This document shows, piece after piece, positions 39,781 through 48,949 of a stretch of DNA of 60,198 nucleotides. The stretch's first letter is position 1. Each line of letters opens with the position of its first letter. The position numbers and the translations under genes were made by a program. Under the pieces are notes generated by a model. It was not told where the DNA came from. It searched no databases and saw only the letters and a list, made by a program, of their open reading frames with translations. Where the stretch lies: positions 1 to 60,198 of the forward strand of contig NZ_FMID01000019.1 of NCBI RefSeq assembly GCF_900095385.1, written 5' to 3'. This stretch comes from Methanoculleus chikugoensis. Its GTDB lineage: Archaea; Halobacteriota; Methanomicrobia; Methanomicrobiales; Methanoculleaceae.

Positions 39781-40734
39781 TTAACGGGCCTCTTCGAGCC
39801 GTTCCATCACGTCGGCAGTGACGTTGCGGATCTTCTTGACCGACTCGCGGAACCCGGTAACTTCGTCCTCTTCGAGGCTGAGCGGAACCGGAAAGACGCC
39901 GTCGCGGTTGATGCGGGCGGGTACCCCGATGCAGACATCGCCGATCCCGTGGATCTCGCTCTTGATGTAACTCGAGACGGTGAGGATACGGTTCTCGTCC
40001 CTGAGGATCGTCCTTACAAGCGTCGCAATCGCTTCTCCCGGCCCGTAGACGGTGGCTCCCTTGTCCCTGATGATCGCCTCGCCGCTCGTTCTGACGGTCT
40101 CGATCATCTCCTGCGCGGGCAGTCCCGAGAAGGTGGGCAGGTTCGTGATTCGGATGCCGCCGATCGTCGTCGCCGACCAGAGCGGAACCATGCTGTCGCC
40201 GTGCTCGCCGATGATACGGGTGTGCACCTCGCTGACGTGGACGCGGAAGTATCGCGCAATCAGGGACTTCAGGCGCATCGAGTCGAGATGCGTTCCGAGG
40301 CCGAAGATCTGTCTCGGCTGGAGCCCCGAGTATTTCAGGGCGACGGCGGTCATGACGTCGACGGGATTTGTGACGAGAAAGAGAATGGCGTCGGGCGATG
40401 TCCGGCCGATCGTCTCAGCGGTTTCGGCAACGATCTTTGCGTTCTCGAAGGCGAGGTCGTTTCTGTCCTGTCCCGGACGGCGGGGCACCCCTGCGGTGCA
40501 GATGATGATGTCCGAGTCTTTCGCATCGAGAAGACTGGTGCTGTAGGAGAGGCGGACGTCGGTGCCGCGTGCGGCAAACGAGTCGGATAGGTCACGGCAG
40601 CAGCCCGCGAGGAAATCTTCGCGTCCGGGTCTTCCCACGAGCAGCATGTCGCTGACGTAGGGGATCTCGGATACGGTGTGGGCCGCAAATACGCCGACGT
40701 TCCCTGTAGCTCCAAGAATCGTTACTTTTGCCAT
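39781..40734 (-). CDS. mdh: Malate dehydrogenase
   Basis: A 317-residue member of the LDH/MDH family: NAD-binding TILGATGNVGVFAA, active-site loop CTAGVPRRPGQDRNDL with an arginine where malate enzymes have one (lactate enzymes have glutamine), NPVDVMTAV, and IIGEHGDSMVPLWS with the catalytic His. Interconverts malate and oxaloacetate in the incomplete TCA cycle of methanogens. The ATG at 40734 gives MAKVTILGATG; the long frame upstream lies in the SRP RNA gene and is excluded. Confidence 0.94.
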   Translation of the reverse strand: MAKVTILGATGNVGVFAAHTVSEIPYVSDMLLVGRPGREDFLAGCCRDLSDSFAARGTDVRLSYSTSLLDAKDSDIIICTAGVPRRPGQDRNDLAFENAKIVAETAETIGRTSPDAILFLVTNPVDVMTAVALKYSGLQPRQIFGLGTHLDSMRLKSLIARYFRVHVSEVHTRIIGEHGDSMVPLWSATTIGGIRITNLPTFSGLPAQEMIETVRTSGEAIIRDKGATVYGPGEAIATLVRTILRDENRILTVSSYIKSEIHGIGDVCIGVPARINRDGVFPVPLSLEEDEVTGFRESVKKIRNVTADVMERLEEAR

Positions 40735-40764
40735 GAAGATCGCCGTTGGGGACACGTCCTTGGT

Positions 40765-41050
40765 CGACCGTGCGCACAAGCATTCACCGCAGCATCCCTC
40801 CTCCACCCCGCAACCCCATGGGCGCCGAACGTCCACGGTAAGTCTGCTCCCTTCCGGGCCTGAACCGGTACCCGCGGCAAAAGGTCGCCGCCCCCTCCGG
40901 GACTTTGATCCCTCTCCGCCGACCTCATGGGACGAGGTTTCTCCGTCGGGACGCAGAGGTTCCTGCAGGCCGCTGCGGCCTTCCTCAGACTTCGCCCCCC
41001 GCTGACGGCGGTTTCGGGTAACAAGTGACGCCGAGCCACCCGGGCTAGTC
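40765..41050 (-). ncRNA. ffs: Archaeal signal recognition particle RNA (7S RNA)
   Basis: The minus strand carries the hallmark SRP helix 8 element CAGGCCCGGAAGGGAGCAGA (about 40844-40863) that binds SRP54. The 5' end ACTAGCCCGGGTGGCTCGGC near 41050 matches archaeal 7S RNAs, and long complementary stretches such as GCCGCAGC with GCTGCGGT build helix 5. A TTTTTATCCC element at 41073-41082, inside the 3' end of the methyltransferase gene, sits at promoter distance. The 3' end is not well fixed (about 20 bases either way). Confidence 0.93.
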
Positions 41051-41067
41051 CCCGTATATACTGGAAT

Positions 41068-42093
41068 CTATGGGATAAAAATAGCTCCGCCCACCCGGGC
41101 ACGCCAGGCTCCGGTGATCTCCTCGACCTTGCGCCCGTCATTCTTCTCGAAGAGGTCGAGGGCGGCAAGATCGATACCGGGCGGGAGGACGGCCGAAAGC
41201 AGCCGCAGGTCGCCCTGGTAGACCTCGATCTCCTGCGCCCCGGCGGCGCTGGCGACCCTGACGGGATCGCGCGCGACCGGCCGGCGGCGGAGGCCGTCGT
41301 AGGATACGTGCATCGCCACCTCCCCGACACCGAGGAACTCCCGGTTCACCGCGATGTTGCAGGCGGTCCAGAAGGCCGCGGCGTACCAGGCGTCGTTCGC
41401 GATCACGCGGGGAACTCCCGCCCGGGCGGCGGCGATGCCGAGGGTCCCGGCACCCGAGCAGGCGTCGACGAACGTCCGGGGGCGGTGCCGGTCGATCTCG
41501 CGCTCGAGCGAGAGGATCTTCTCGTCGCGGTCACGCGGGAACTCGACGTGCAGGGCTGACTGCTGTTTGTAGACGACGATCGGTCCCACCCGGGTCGGGA
41601 AGACGTCGGCCCGGACGTCGCATCCGGCAAGGAGGGTATGCCCGGCGGGCTCGGCATCGGTATCGCTGATCCCCGGTGCTCCGGCACCCGTCCTGACGAC
41701 TCCCCGGACCTCGGGAACCTCGGCAACCAGGCGGGCGGCGGCACGCTTCCCGGCCGACCGGGAGAGGAGGACGAGGGATCCGGGCGGGAGGTAAGGAGCC
41801 GAGCGCATGGCAAACCCGGGATGGACAAGCGGCATTCCGGCCGCGGCGAGGGGTTCGGTCCCGGCGAGATCCCCTTCGGCGGCCATCACCCGGTAGATGT
41901 GGGCGAAGACCTCGTCGATGAACCGCTTCCCGCAGGAGGGGCAGGGCTCGGCCGTATCGATATCGGGGGGAGCGCTCCTCTTGTCGTAGACGAGCCCCAT
42001 GCAGTCGGGGCACGGGGCGAACCGCCCGGGAAGTTCCGCGAAGATCGTGCGGGCGTCCGTGACGCAGTCGTGCCCGCAGACCGGACAATGCAT
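41068..42093 (-). CDS. Zinc-ribbon methyltransferase-like protein
   Basis: A 341-residue protein. The N-terminus has zinc-ribbon cysteines (MHCPVCGHDC, APCPDC, EPCPSCGKRF); a middle part resembles a PUA/THUMP-like region; and residues about 205-290 are a SAM-methyltransferase core (TFVDACSGAGTLGIAAARAG, RVIANDAWYAAAFWTA). It probably modifies RNA, but the exact site is unknown. A TATA box (42114-42122) lies 21-29 bases before the ATG, so the message is leaderless. The SRP RNA promoter overlaps its stop codon. Confidence 0.8.
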   Translation of the reverse strand: MHCPVCGHDCVTDARTIFAELPGRFAPCPDCMGLVYDKRSAPPDIDTAEPCPSCGKRFIDEVFAHIYRVMAAEGDLAGTEPLAAAGMPLVHPGFAMRSAPYLPPGSLVLLSRSAGKRAAARLVAEVPEVRGVVRTGAGAPGISDTDAEPAGHTLLAGCDVRADVFPTRVGPIVVYKQQSALHVEFPRDRDEKILSLEREIDRHRPRTFVDACSGAGTLGIAAARAGVPRVIANDAWYAAAFWTACNIAVNREFLGVGEVAMHVSYDGLRRRPVARDPVRVASAAGAQEIEVYQGDLRLLSAVLPPGIDLAALDLFEKNDGRKVEEITGAWRARVGGAIFIP

Positions 42094-42127
42094 ACCGATG
42101 CGTTGGAGCCCACGGTATATAGGCGTT

Positions 42128-42523
42128 TCACGCCGCCCGCGGCGTCGTTATCACGAGCCCTTCTCGGAGCCAGCCCCATGCGTCCCGGAGACGGCTCTCC
42201 GGGAAGTAGCGCACGTCGACCCCGTTAAATCCGACAAAGAGCCCCGGCAGGCGGTTCATCCATTCCCGCCACCGCTCTCCGCCGACGACGGCGATCCGGT
42301 CGACCTCCTCCAACCCGGGCCACTGTTTGAAGGCTTCCCACCCCTCCCCCGGCCTCCAGCTGCGGAATCCCTCGATCTTCAAAAGAAGCCTGACGTTCCG
42401 GTTCTCTCCCATTGCTCGTTCGAGCTCAGGGATCAGGATGGTGGCGTAATCGCTCTCGCTCAGCTTTCCGTCGAACCTGAACCCGAGAATACTTCCTGAA
42501 CTTTCCTTCATCCGGTCAAGCAT
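42128..42523 (-). CDS. SpoIIAA-like protein, copy 1
   Basis: A 131-residue STAS/SpoIIAA-like domain: ILGFRFDGKLSESDYATILI, the NVRLLLKIEGFRSWRPGEGW segment and RIAVVGGERWREWMNRLPG. Members bind lipids or nucleotides, or act as anti-anti-sigma-like regulators; archaea lack sigma factors, so the role is open. Its paralogue at 45037 shares most of the core. The ATG at 42523 begins MLDRMKESSG; the longer frame upstream is antisense to the cardiolipin synthase and rejected. Confidence 0.88.
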   Translation of the reverse strand: MLDRMKESSGSILGFRFDGKLSESDYATILIPELERAMGENRNVRLLLKIEGFRSWRPGEGWEAFKQWPGLEEVDRIAVVGGERWREWMNRLPGLFVGFNGVDVRYFPESRLRDAWGWLREGLVITTPRAA

Positions 42524-42584
42524 GGGTGCCCCTATAGCGCTCTGAAGAAAAAAAGGTATGGCTGACCGGTGGTGATCTCCCGGC

Positions 42585-42600
42585 GGGTACGTATATACCC
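42585..42600 (+). promoter_or_regulatory. Palindromic TATA element of the cardiolipin synthase gene
   Basis: GGGTACGTATATACCC has five-base inverted arms (GGGTA/TACCC) around CGTATA and provides a TATA box. It lies upstream of 42650 but downstream of the GTG at 42569, so it excludes the longer reading frame. Confidence 0.5.
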
Positions 42601-42649
42601 CTGCGGGGAGATAGACGGGAACGCCCTGCTCCGGCAGGGGGTCTCTCGA

Positions 42650-44083
42650 TTGGAACTGCTGCTCTTGATAGGGTTCGTCCTGGCGCTCAACGTCGTGTTT
42701 GCCGTTACGATCGTCTTCTTCGAGCGGAGAAACCCGACGGCGACGACGGCCTGGTTGGTCGTTCTCTTCCTTCTGCCCCCCGTCGGGTTCGCCCTCTACC
42801 TCTTCTTCGGGCAGAACTATACCCGGCAGAGGATGTTCGTCGTCAAGGAGCACGAAGACCGCTGTTTTCTCCAGGAGACTTTCGAGGAGCAGCATCGGGC
42901 GCTCGCCGGCAACCATCATCGGTTCGCCACCCCGGCGGCGGAGGAGTTCCGCGACGCAATCTTCCTCCTCCTCCGGAACAACCGGGCCTACCTGACCGAG
43001 GGGAACCGGGTCGACGTCTACACCCGGGGCGAGGATATCTTCGACGCGCTCTTTGCCGTGATCCGCATGGCACGCCATAACATCCACCTGGAGTACTTCG
43101 TCATCAATAACGATGAACTCGGGCGGGCGGTCGTCCGCGCCCTTACCGAGAAGGCCCGGGAGGGCGTCGAGGTCCGTCTCCTCTTCGATGCGATGGGCTC
43201 CCGGGCAGGGGGCGGGTCGCGGGAGGCGTTCTCCGAACTGGAGGAGGCGGGCGGGCAGATCGGCGTCTTCTTCCCCTCGATCTACCGGATAAACTACCGT
43301 AACCACCGCAAAATCGCCGTCATCGACGGGGAGGTCGGGTTCATCGGCGGGTTTAACATTGGAAACGAGTATCTCGGGAAGGGGCCGCTCGGCCGCTGGC
43401 GCGATACCGCCGTTCGGATCACGGGAGAAGCCGTCCGGATGCTCCAGCTCCGGTTCTTCCTCGACTGGCATTACGTGACCGGCGAGTACCCGGGCCTCGA
43501 GACCTGCTACTTCCCCGAGGAGGACGCTCCCGGCACAACGCCCGTCCAGATCGTCTCCGGCGGCCCGGATACCCGGTGGAGCCCGATAAAGGAGGGGTAC
43601 CTCAAACTGATCAACTCCGCCCGGGAGTCGGTCTCCATCCAGACGCCCTACTTCATACCGGACGAGAGCATCGCTGACGCCCTGCGACTCGCGGCGCTCT
43701 CCGGGGTCGACGTCCGGATCATGATCCCCTGCAAGCCCGACCACCCGTTCGTCTACTGGGCGACGCTCTCGTTCATCGGCGACCTGCTGGATGCCGGGGT
43801 GCGGGCCTACACCTACGACGACGGGTTCCTCCACGCAAAGACGATCGTCGTCGACGGTAAGGCGGGTTCGGTCGGGAGCGCGAACTGGGACGTCCGGAGT
43901 TTCCGGCTGAACTTCGAGGCGAACGCGTTCTTCTACGACGCGGCCGTCGGTGCCGAACTCGTGCGGGCGTTCGAGGAGGATCTCGCGGTCTCGACCGAGA
44001 TCACGCCGGAGGATTACCGAACGCGGTCTCGGAGAATCCGGGTGAAGGAGTCGGTCTCCCGCCTCTTCTCGCCGCTCGGGTGA
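42650..44083 (+). CDS. cls: Cardiolipin synthase
   Basis: A 477-residue membrane phospholipid synthase joining two phospholipids, making (archaeal) cardiolipin. Two N-terminal membrane helices (LLLIGFVLALNVVFAVTIV and TTAWLVVLFLLPPVGFALYL) precede two PLD catalytic modules: NHRKIAVIDGEVGFIGGFN and LHAKTIVVDGKAGSVGSANW. The start is probably TTG at 42650: it has CAGGGGG spaced about eight bases upstream, gives the usual length and lies below the TATA box at 42590. Divergent from a SpoIIAA-like gene and followed by a convergent PHP gene. Confidence 0.92.
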   Translation: MELLLLIGFVLALNVVFAVTIVFFERRNPTATTAWLVVLFLLPPVGFALYLFFGQNYTRQRMFVVKEHEDRCFLQETFEEQHRALAGNHHRFATPAAEEFRDAIFLLLRNNRAYLTEGNRVDVYTRGEDIFDALFAVIRMARHNIHLEYFVINNDELGRAVVRALTEKAREGVEVRLLFDAMGSRAGGGSREAFSELEEAGGQIGVFFPSIYRINYRNHRKIAVIDGEVGFIGGFNIGNEYLGKGPLGRWRDTAVRITGEAVRMLQLRFFLDWHYVTGEYPGLETCYFPEEDAPGTTPVQIVSGGPDTRWSPIKEGYLKLINSARESVSIQTPYFIPDESIADALRLAALSGVDVRIMIPCKPDHPFVYWATLSFIGDLLDAGVRAYTYDDGFLHAKTIVVDGKAGSVGSANWDVRSFRLNFEANAFFYDAAVGAELVRAFEEDLAVSTEITPEDYRTRSRRIRVKESVSRLFSPLG

Positions 44084-44089
44084 GAGCCT

Positions 44090-44956
44090 TCACCGGTTCA
44101 GCCGGCCCGCAACAAACTTCCTGATCCGGGGGAGGTCCTGCTCCCAGCGGGCCTGGAGGATGGGGACGGTGTAGGGGAGGTGGTGCGGGAGGACCGCCGT
44201 CCCCATCACCGCCTTCTCGAAGAACGGCCGCTCGCGCCCGATGACGGCGGTCTTTTTCGCCTGGATGGCGTCCAGGAACTCTTCGACGGTATCGGCCTCG
44301 GCGCAGGTGACGACCCCCCCGAGCTCGTAGAGGAGGTGGCCGTCGGTTCCGCCGGTCCGCCCGAGACCGTGGGCGACGGCGAGCCCGGCCGCCTTCAGGT
44401 TGTGGCTCCGGGCCATCCCGCCGCAGATCACCTCGAGCCCGTCCAGGCGGGAGAAGATATCTTCGCCGATGCACCTGCCGGCGACGCAGCGCTGGACACC
44501 CCGGTTCAGGAAGGCGTAGCCGCAGGGGTGCGCCTCGACGGCGATGCAGGCGTAGCCTTCCCGGCGGTCGAGGATCTCGGGGGTATCGAGGAGTATCGCG
44601 GTGTACGGACCGTCCCTCCGGTTCTTCTCGACGTGACGCCGGTAGAAGTCCAGGAGGTCGGATGCCGAGTAGAAGTAGAGCAGGATGTGCGGGCCGTCGT
44701 TGGCGCTGACCTCGATCCCGGGGATGAGGGGGACCCGGATCCCCTGTCGCTCCGCCTCGGCCACGCCGCTTGCCTGGTTGTGGTCGGTGATCGCAAGCCC
44801 GATCCCCCGCCGTGCCGCGAGTTTCAATGCATCGCGCACGCGGGTGGGGGAGTCGGAGTGCCGGGTATGGAAGTGAAGGTCCGCCGGGAGCAGCCCGAGA
44901 CGCCGGATCTCTTCAGGCAGGGGTTTCTGGAAAACGATGTCTTTATAGTATAGCAT
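44090..44956 (-). CDS. PHP-domain phosphoesterase-like protein
   Basis: A 288-residue PHP protein with the metal-binding motifs DLHFHTRHSDSPTR, ITDHNQAS, PGIEVSANDGPH (about 85-96), AVEAHPCGY and GTDGHLL. It may be a small-molecule or nucleic-acid phosphoesterase, or histidinol-phosphatase-like; no partner gene identifies the substrate. Four cysteines, including CVAGRC and EVICGG, are not part of the standard site. It starts at 44956 (MLYYKDIVF) and ends close to the cls stop. Confidence 0.88.
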   Translation of the reverse strand: MLYYKDIVFQKPLPEEIRRLGLLPADLHFHTRHSDSPTRVRDALKLAARRGIGLAITDHNQASGVAEAERQGIRVPLIPGIEVSANDGPHILLYFYSASDLLDFYRRHVEKNRRDGPYTAILLDTPEILDRREGYACIAVEAHPCGYAFLNRGVQRCVAGRCIGEDIFSRLDGLEVICGGMARSHNLKAAGLAVAHGLGRTGGTDGHLLYELGGVVTCAEADTVEEFLDAIQAKKTAVIGRERPFFEKAVMGTAVLPHHLPYTVPILQARWEQDLPRIRKFVAGRLNR

Positions 44957-45036
44957 GGGGTGTCTGTCTGATCACCGGTAGGTTGCCCGGGATGAAAAAA
45001 GGTTGCCTGTTCTCCGGAAACAGGCGTGATCGGCAC

Positions 45037-45429
45037 CTATCGCGCTTCCGGAACAACCGGTATCGGCTCCCGCAACCAGCCGATGGCGACGTCCAGGTGG
45101 CCTTCGGTGAAATAGCGCACGTCGATGCCCGTAAAGCCGGTGAAGAGCCCCGGCAGGTAGTTCATCCACTCCTCCCACTTCTCCCCGCCGACGATCGCGA
45201 TCCGGTCGACCTTCTCCATTCCCGGCCGGTCCTTGAGCCTCTCCCAGTAGCCGTGCGGTTTCCAGCCGTGGAAGTTCACGATATGAAAGAGTATCCGGAG
45301 AACCGGGTGGCTCCTCTCCGCCGCCTCAAGCGCCGGGATCAGTGTCCCAACGTAGTCGTTTGCCGTCATCTCGCCGTCGAACCGGAATCCGACGACGTTT
45401 CCCGCACCGGTTGCCATCCGCTCGAGCAT
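45037..45429 (-). CDS. SpoIIAA-like protein, copy 2
   Basis: A 130-residue paralogue of 42128-42523: VVGFRFDGEMTANDYVGTLI, RILFHIVNFHGWKPHGYW and RIAIVGGEKWEEWMNYLPGL are near-identical in layout. The C-terminus differs (REPIPVVPEAR). The two copies bracket cls and the PHP gene, so a past duplication of the region or functional link with membrane lipids is possible. Confidence 0.88.
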   Translation of the reverse strand: MLERMATGAGNVVGFRFDGEMTANDYVGTLIPALEAAERSHPVLRILFHIVNFHGWKPHGYWERLKDRPGMEKVDRIAIVGGEKWEEWMNYLPGLFTGFTGIDVRYFTEGHLDVAIGWLREPIPVVPEAR

Positions 45430-45471
45430 GGCGCCCCCTCTCCGGGGCGGATTTAAAAAAGGTTCCGGCCG

Positions 45472-46086
45472 TCATTCGGCCGGGGGCTCTTTCGGGATCA
45501 CCAGTGTGTCGGTGATCTCCTCCTTCGAGAACCGGGAGAGATAACGGTTCCCGGCAAGCGCGACGATGACCGACCCGACCAGAACGAAGATCATATCGAG
45601 CATGGTATCGTCGAGCCCGTGCTGGAGGTTTGTTCCGAGGAAGGTGTCGAAGATCCACTCGTAGATCTCCCAGAACCCCTCCATCGCCATCGCGGTGATG
45701 ATGATGAACCCGACGATCATCCCCCTTGAGAGGTTGAGCCTGCTGAACCGGTCGAGCAGCAGGACGATGGCGAAGGCGAGTATCGAGACGGTTATCCCGG
45801 CGATGAGGTGGGCGATCTTGTCGTAGTAGGGGTAGTAGAGCAGGTAGTATCCCTGGATCTCGCCGGCGACATGGAGGTAGAGCAAGAAGGCGATGAGAAG
45901 ATTGACCTGCCAGGGGAGCGTGATGCTCCACCTGCGGGTGGCGATGGCGGGAACCAGGGTCAGGAAAAGCCCGATGACGCCGGTGAAGACCTGCGAGTAT
46001 TCGCCGAGCGAGAGCGCGATGAGGATGTTTGCGGCGATGAGGAACTGAAAGAGGTAGGCGAGGTAGAGGCCGGCTGGTCTCTTCAT
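45472..46086 (-). CDS. YjdF/DUF2238-like membrane protein
   Basis: A 204-residue integral membrane protein with about six helices. Conserved charged residues lie inside membrane parts: YDKIAHLIAG, EGFWEIYEWIFDTF and LDDTMLDMIFV, the pattern of YjdF/DUF2238 proteins of unknown function. The C-terminal tail KEEITDTLVIPKEPPAE is soluble. The start MKRPAGLYLAY follows directly on the AI-2E gene's stop region, 45 bases away on the same strand. Confidence 0.8.
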   Translation of the reverse strand: MKRPAGLYLAYLFQFLIAANILIALSLGEYSQVFTGVIGLFLTLVPAIATRRWSITLPWQVNLLIAFLLYLHVAGEIQGYYLLYYPYYDKIAHLIAGITVSILAFAIVLLLDRFSRLNLSRGMIVGFIIITAMAMEGFWEIYEWIFDTFLGTNLQHGLDDTMLDMIFVLVGSVIVALAGNRYLSRFSKEEITDTLVIPKEPPAE

Positions 46087-46131
46087 GGATCATGGGTTGG
46101 GCGGCGTCCTGTAAACATCTTGCGCCGTGGC

Positions 46132-47157
46132 CTACCTCTCCCGCTCTCCGCTGCCCATAATCTCCCCGATCCACCGGGTCTCTTTCCAGCTCTCGAGGAA
46201 GAGTTTCACCGCGATCGTCAGCGGTATGGCGAGGAAGATCCCGACCGCACCGAGGATGAATCCCCAGAAGACGACGGAGAAGAGGACGACGAACGGCGAG
46301 AGGTTGAGATCCCGTCCGGCCATCCGGGGGAGGACGAGGTTCTCTGCGGCGGCGTCGATGAGGGCGACGGCGGCGATGACGGCCACGGCTCCGGCCGGCC
46401 CGAACTCGATGAGCGCGAGGAGGGTGGGCGGGATTGCGGCCACGACGAGGCCGATGTAGGGGACGTAACTCAGGACGAAGGCGATGAACCCCCAGAGCAC
46501 CGCGAAGTCGACCCCGAGGAGGGTGAGAAAGAGCCCGGTCCCGACGCCGGTGATCAGGTTCACCTTCGTCCTGACGATGACGTACTCGATGAGGAGCCGG
46601 CCCGACTGCGCGAGGTGCCGGTAGGGAGCGCTCTCTGCTCCCAGGTAGCGCGCGAGAACGGTCGTAAGGCGGGGTGCCTCCAGGAGCAGGAACCCGATCC
46701 CGACGAGGACCAGGAAGGCATCGACGGCGATGCTCCCGACCTCGCGGGCTATCCCGGCAACCTGCTGGAGGACGAACCCCTGGTCGATGTAGTCCCATAT
46801 CGTGAAGGTGCCGGGGTCGATGCCGTAATCGGCAAGGACGGCGATCTCCTCTTCAAGGCTCGCCTGGTAGCCCGGCAGGGAACGGATAAACCCGGTGAGG
46901 GCCACTCCGAGGAAGGCGATTGCGCCGGCGAAGAGCCCGATGAGCCCCGCTACCACCAGTATGGCGGCGAGGATCCGCGGCACCCTACGCCGGGTTAGCC
47001 ACACCATGACGGGCGCGGTGATCATCGCGAAGAAGACGGCAACGAGGAGCGGGGCGAGGATCGGCGTTGCTGCTCTCACCCCCGCGAGCACGATGACGAC
47101 CGCGGCCCCGACGATCGCGATGCGGGCAGGGGGAGGGAGGTTCCCGGCGATGTTCAC
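46132..47157 (-). CDS. AI-2E family transporter (UPF0118)
   Basis: A 341-residue polytopic protein of the AI-2 exporter family: paired N-terminal helices (ARIAIVGAAVVIVLAGVRAA, LLVAVFFAMITAPVMVW), a central region with LAQSGRLLIEYVIVRTKVNL, and the conserved GFIAFVLSYVPYIGLVVAAIPP. Substrates in archaea are uncertain; some relatives exchange Na+/H+. It starts with GTG at 47157. Forms a loose minus-strand run with SulP (upstream) and the YjdF-like gene. Confidence 0.92.
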   Translation of the reverse strand: MNIAGNLPPPARIAIVGAAVVIVLAGVRAATPILAPLLVAVFFAMITAPVMVWLTRRRVPRILAAILVVAGLIGLFAGAIAFLGVALTGFIRSLPGYQASLEEEIAVLADYGIDPGTFTIWDYIDQGFVLQQVAGIAREVGSIAVDAFLVLVGIGFLLLEAPRLTTVLARYLGAESAPYRHLAQSGRLLIEYVIVRTKVNLITGVGTGLFLTLLGVDFAVLWGFIAFVLSYVPYIGLVVAAIPPTLLALIEFGPAGAVAVIAAVALIDAAAENLVLPRMAGRDLNLSPFVVLFSVVFWGFILGAVGIFLAIPLTIAVKLFLESWKETRWIGEIMGSGERER

Positions 47158-47204
47158 AGGAACGGTATGGGTGCTTCACAGAGAAGAGTTTTCCGGCAGG
47201 GCTC

Positions 47205-48854
47205 TCACGTTCCGGCCTCCGCCGCCCGGATCGCCTCCATGAGCGACTCCCAGACGACCGGTGTTGCGAAGAATATATTGTCGCGGCCGATCTCCGCCGC
47301 CGCTCCGGTCTCTACAAGCCCTGCAAGGAACTGGGGATCGACCTCGGCGAGGATGAGCCGGTTCCCCCCGACCGCGACCCGCCGGGCGTAGCGCTCCAGC
47401 ATCCGGAAAAGCCCGGTTCCGGCCTCGACCCTTCCCCGGAGAGCGAGGATCACGACGGCGCCCTCTGATCCCTCGGGGGATGGGAGCGACCGCTCGATCG
47501 CCCTGAGGGTTGCGAAGTAGACGCTCCCGGAGATCGAGAGCACGGTGAGGGTGTCGTCCACAAGCCGTCCGGGCGCCGGTTCTTCCCGGAACATGCCTCC
47601 TCCGACCGGGACGAGGCGGACGACGGAGGCCTCCCGGGTGGAGGTGACGAGGTAGATCGCAAGCGAGAGGAGGACCCCGACGTAGATGCTGTACTGGAGC
47701 GGGAGGACCTGGGTGGAGATGAAAGTGGCGAGCATCGCCCAGCGTCCCGGGCGGGAGTACTTCCAGATGCAGGCGATCTCGTGAGGCTGGTAGATGAGTT
47801 CGGCCCCGATGAGGATCAGGATGCCGGCGAGGGCCGGGAGCGGGATCTGTTCCGCGAGCGGTCCCGCGAGGACGACGACCACCCCGACGAGGGCGCCCGA
47901 GATGAGGTTTGCCGCCCGCGTCTCTGCCCCTGCGGCGACGTTGAGCGCCGTCGCCGAGAGCGACCCGCTTGCCGGTGCGCACTGGAGGAAGCTCGCGAGG
48001 ATGTTCGTCACCCCCTGCCCGGTGAAGTCCCGGTTCACGTCGGCGATGGTGCCGTCGGGCTCGGGGATCGCCTCGGTGACCCCGACGGCCATCACGAGCC
48101 CGATGATGGCGAGGGCGAGCGCCGGGACGAGGAGGCCGGGAATGAGGGCGAGATCGGGGATGACCGGGGCCGGGAGCCCGGCAGGGATGGTGCTGATGTC
48201 GCCGACGAGCGCGACGTCCGGGAATACGGCCGGAACGAGGAGGGTTGCGACGACGATCGGGAGGAGGAGGGCGACGGAACGGAGGTGCGGCACCCGCCGG
48301 AAGGCGAGGACGAGGACGATGGTCACGAGCCCGACGGCGAGCGCCTCGGGCTGGATATCGCCTGCGTGGAGGAGGAGGTCGGGGATGGCGAGGATCTGGA
48401 TTGCGTCCCGCGGGAGCTGGTGGCCGGTGAGGTTCCCGAGCTGGCCGAGGACGATGAGGAGCGCTGCTCCCGTGACGAACCCGGTGAGGACGGCGTTGGA
48501 GATGAACCGGGTCAGGCTGCCTGCCCGGAGAAGCCCGAACCCAAGCTGGAAGGCCCCGACGAGGATGGTCAGCACAAAGAGGGTTGCCGGGACGTCGGCC
48601 TCCGGGACCGGGGCGAGGACAGAGAAGATCGAGACCGCGAGGACGTTTGAGAGCATCACCTTGAGGTAGGTGGAGCCGGTGAGGAACGCCCCGATCGCCG
48701 TCGAGAACGCGGCGGTGTAGAGGCCGTAGATCGGGTTGATCCCGGCGACGAGGGCGAACCCCATCGCCTGCGGGATGCCGACGAGGGCGGTGGTCGTCCC
48801 GGCGGCGAGGTCGGCGGGGAGGCTCTTCCTCCAGTTCGTCTCACCCGCGGGCAT
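47205..48854 (-). CDS. SulP family anion transporter with STAS domain
   Basis: A 549-residue permease: MPAGETNWRKSLPADLAAGT, the hallmark AGINPIYGLYTA region, about ten to twelve membrane helices, and a C-terminal STAS domain (about 435-549; TVLSISGSVYFATLRAIE and VVILALRGRVEAGTGLF). SulP proteins move sulfate, bicarbonate or dicarboxylates. The STAS part may control activity, as in other members. A TATA box (CCTATATCC, 48878-48886) sits 28 bases upstream, a leaderless arrangement. Confidence 0.94.
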   Translation of the reverse strand: MPAGETNWRKSLPADLAAGTTTALVGIPQAMGFALVAGINPIYGLYTAAFSTAIGAFLTGSTYLKVMLSNVLAVSIFSVLAPVPEADVPATLFVLTILVGAFQLGFGLLRAGSLTRFISNAVLTGFVTGAALLIVLGQLGNLTGHQLPRDAIQILAIPDLLLHAGDIQPEALAVGLVTIVLVLAFRRVPHLRSVALLLPIVVATLLVPAVFPDVALVGDISTIPAGLPAPVIPDLALIPGLLVPALALAIIGLVMAVGVTEAIPEPDGTIADVNRDFTGQGVTNILASFLQCAPASGSLSATALNVAAGAETRAANLISGALVGVVVVLAGPLAEQIPLPALAGILILIGAELIYQPHEIACIWKYSRPGRWAMLATFISTQVLPLQYSIYVGVLLSLAIYLVTSTREASVVRLVPVGGGMFREEPAPGRLVDDTLTVLSISGSVYFATLRAIERSLPSPEGSEGAVVILALRGRVEAGTGLFRMLERYARRVAVGGNRLILAEVDPQFLAGLVETGAAAEIGRDNIFFATPVVWESLMEAIRAAEAGT

Positions 48855-48877
48855 ACATAAGGAGGGAACGAACCGCG

Positions 48878-48886
48878 GGATATAGG
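48878..48886 (-). promoter_or_regulatory. TATA box of the SulP gene
   Basis: CCTATATCC on the minus strand centred 28 bases before the ATG at 48854. Confidence 0.55.
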
Positions 48887-48949
48887 TTGCCCTGACGGCC
48901 GAGTATCCGGGATCTCCGGATAGTTGATGGAGGGCGGGCGAACGTCCCG

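Noticed and set aside
42569-42649. GTG start 27 codons before the chosen cls start
   Set aside because: Lies upstream of the TATA element at 42590, and the added residues do not resemble cardiolipin synthase.
45808-46998. 396-codon plus frame
   Set aside because: Glu/Asp/Arg-rich shadow of the YjdF-like and AI-2E genes.
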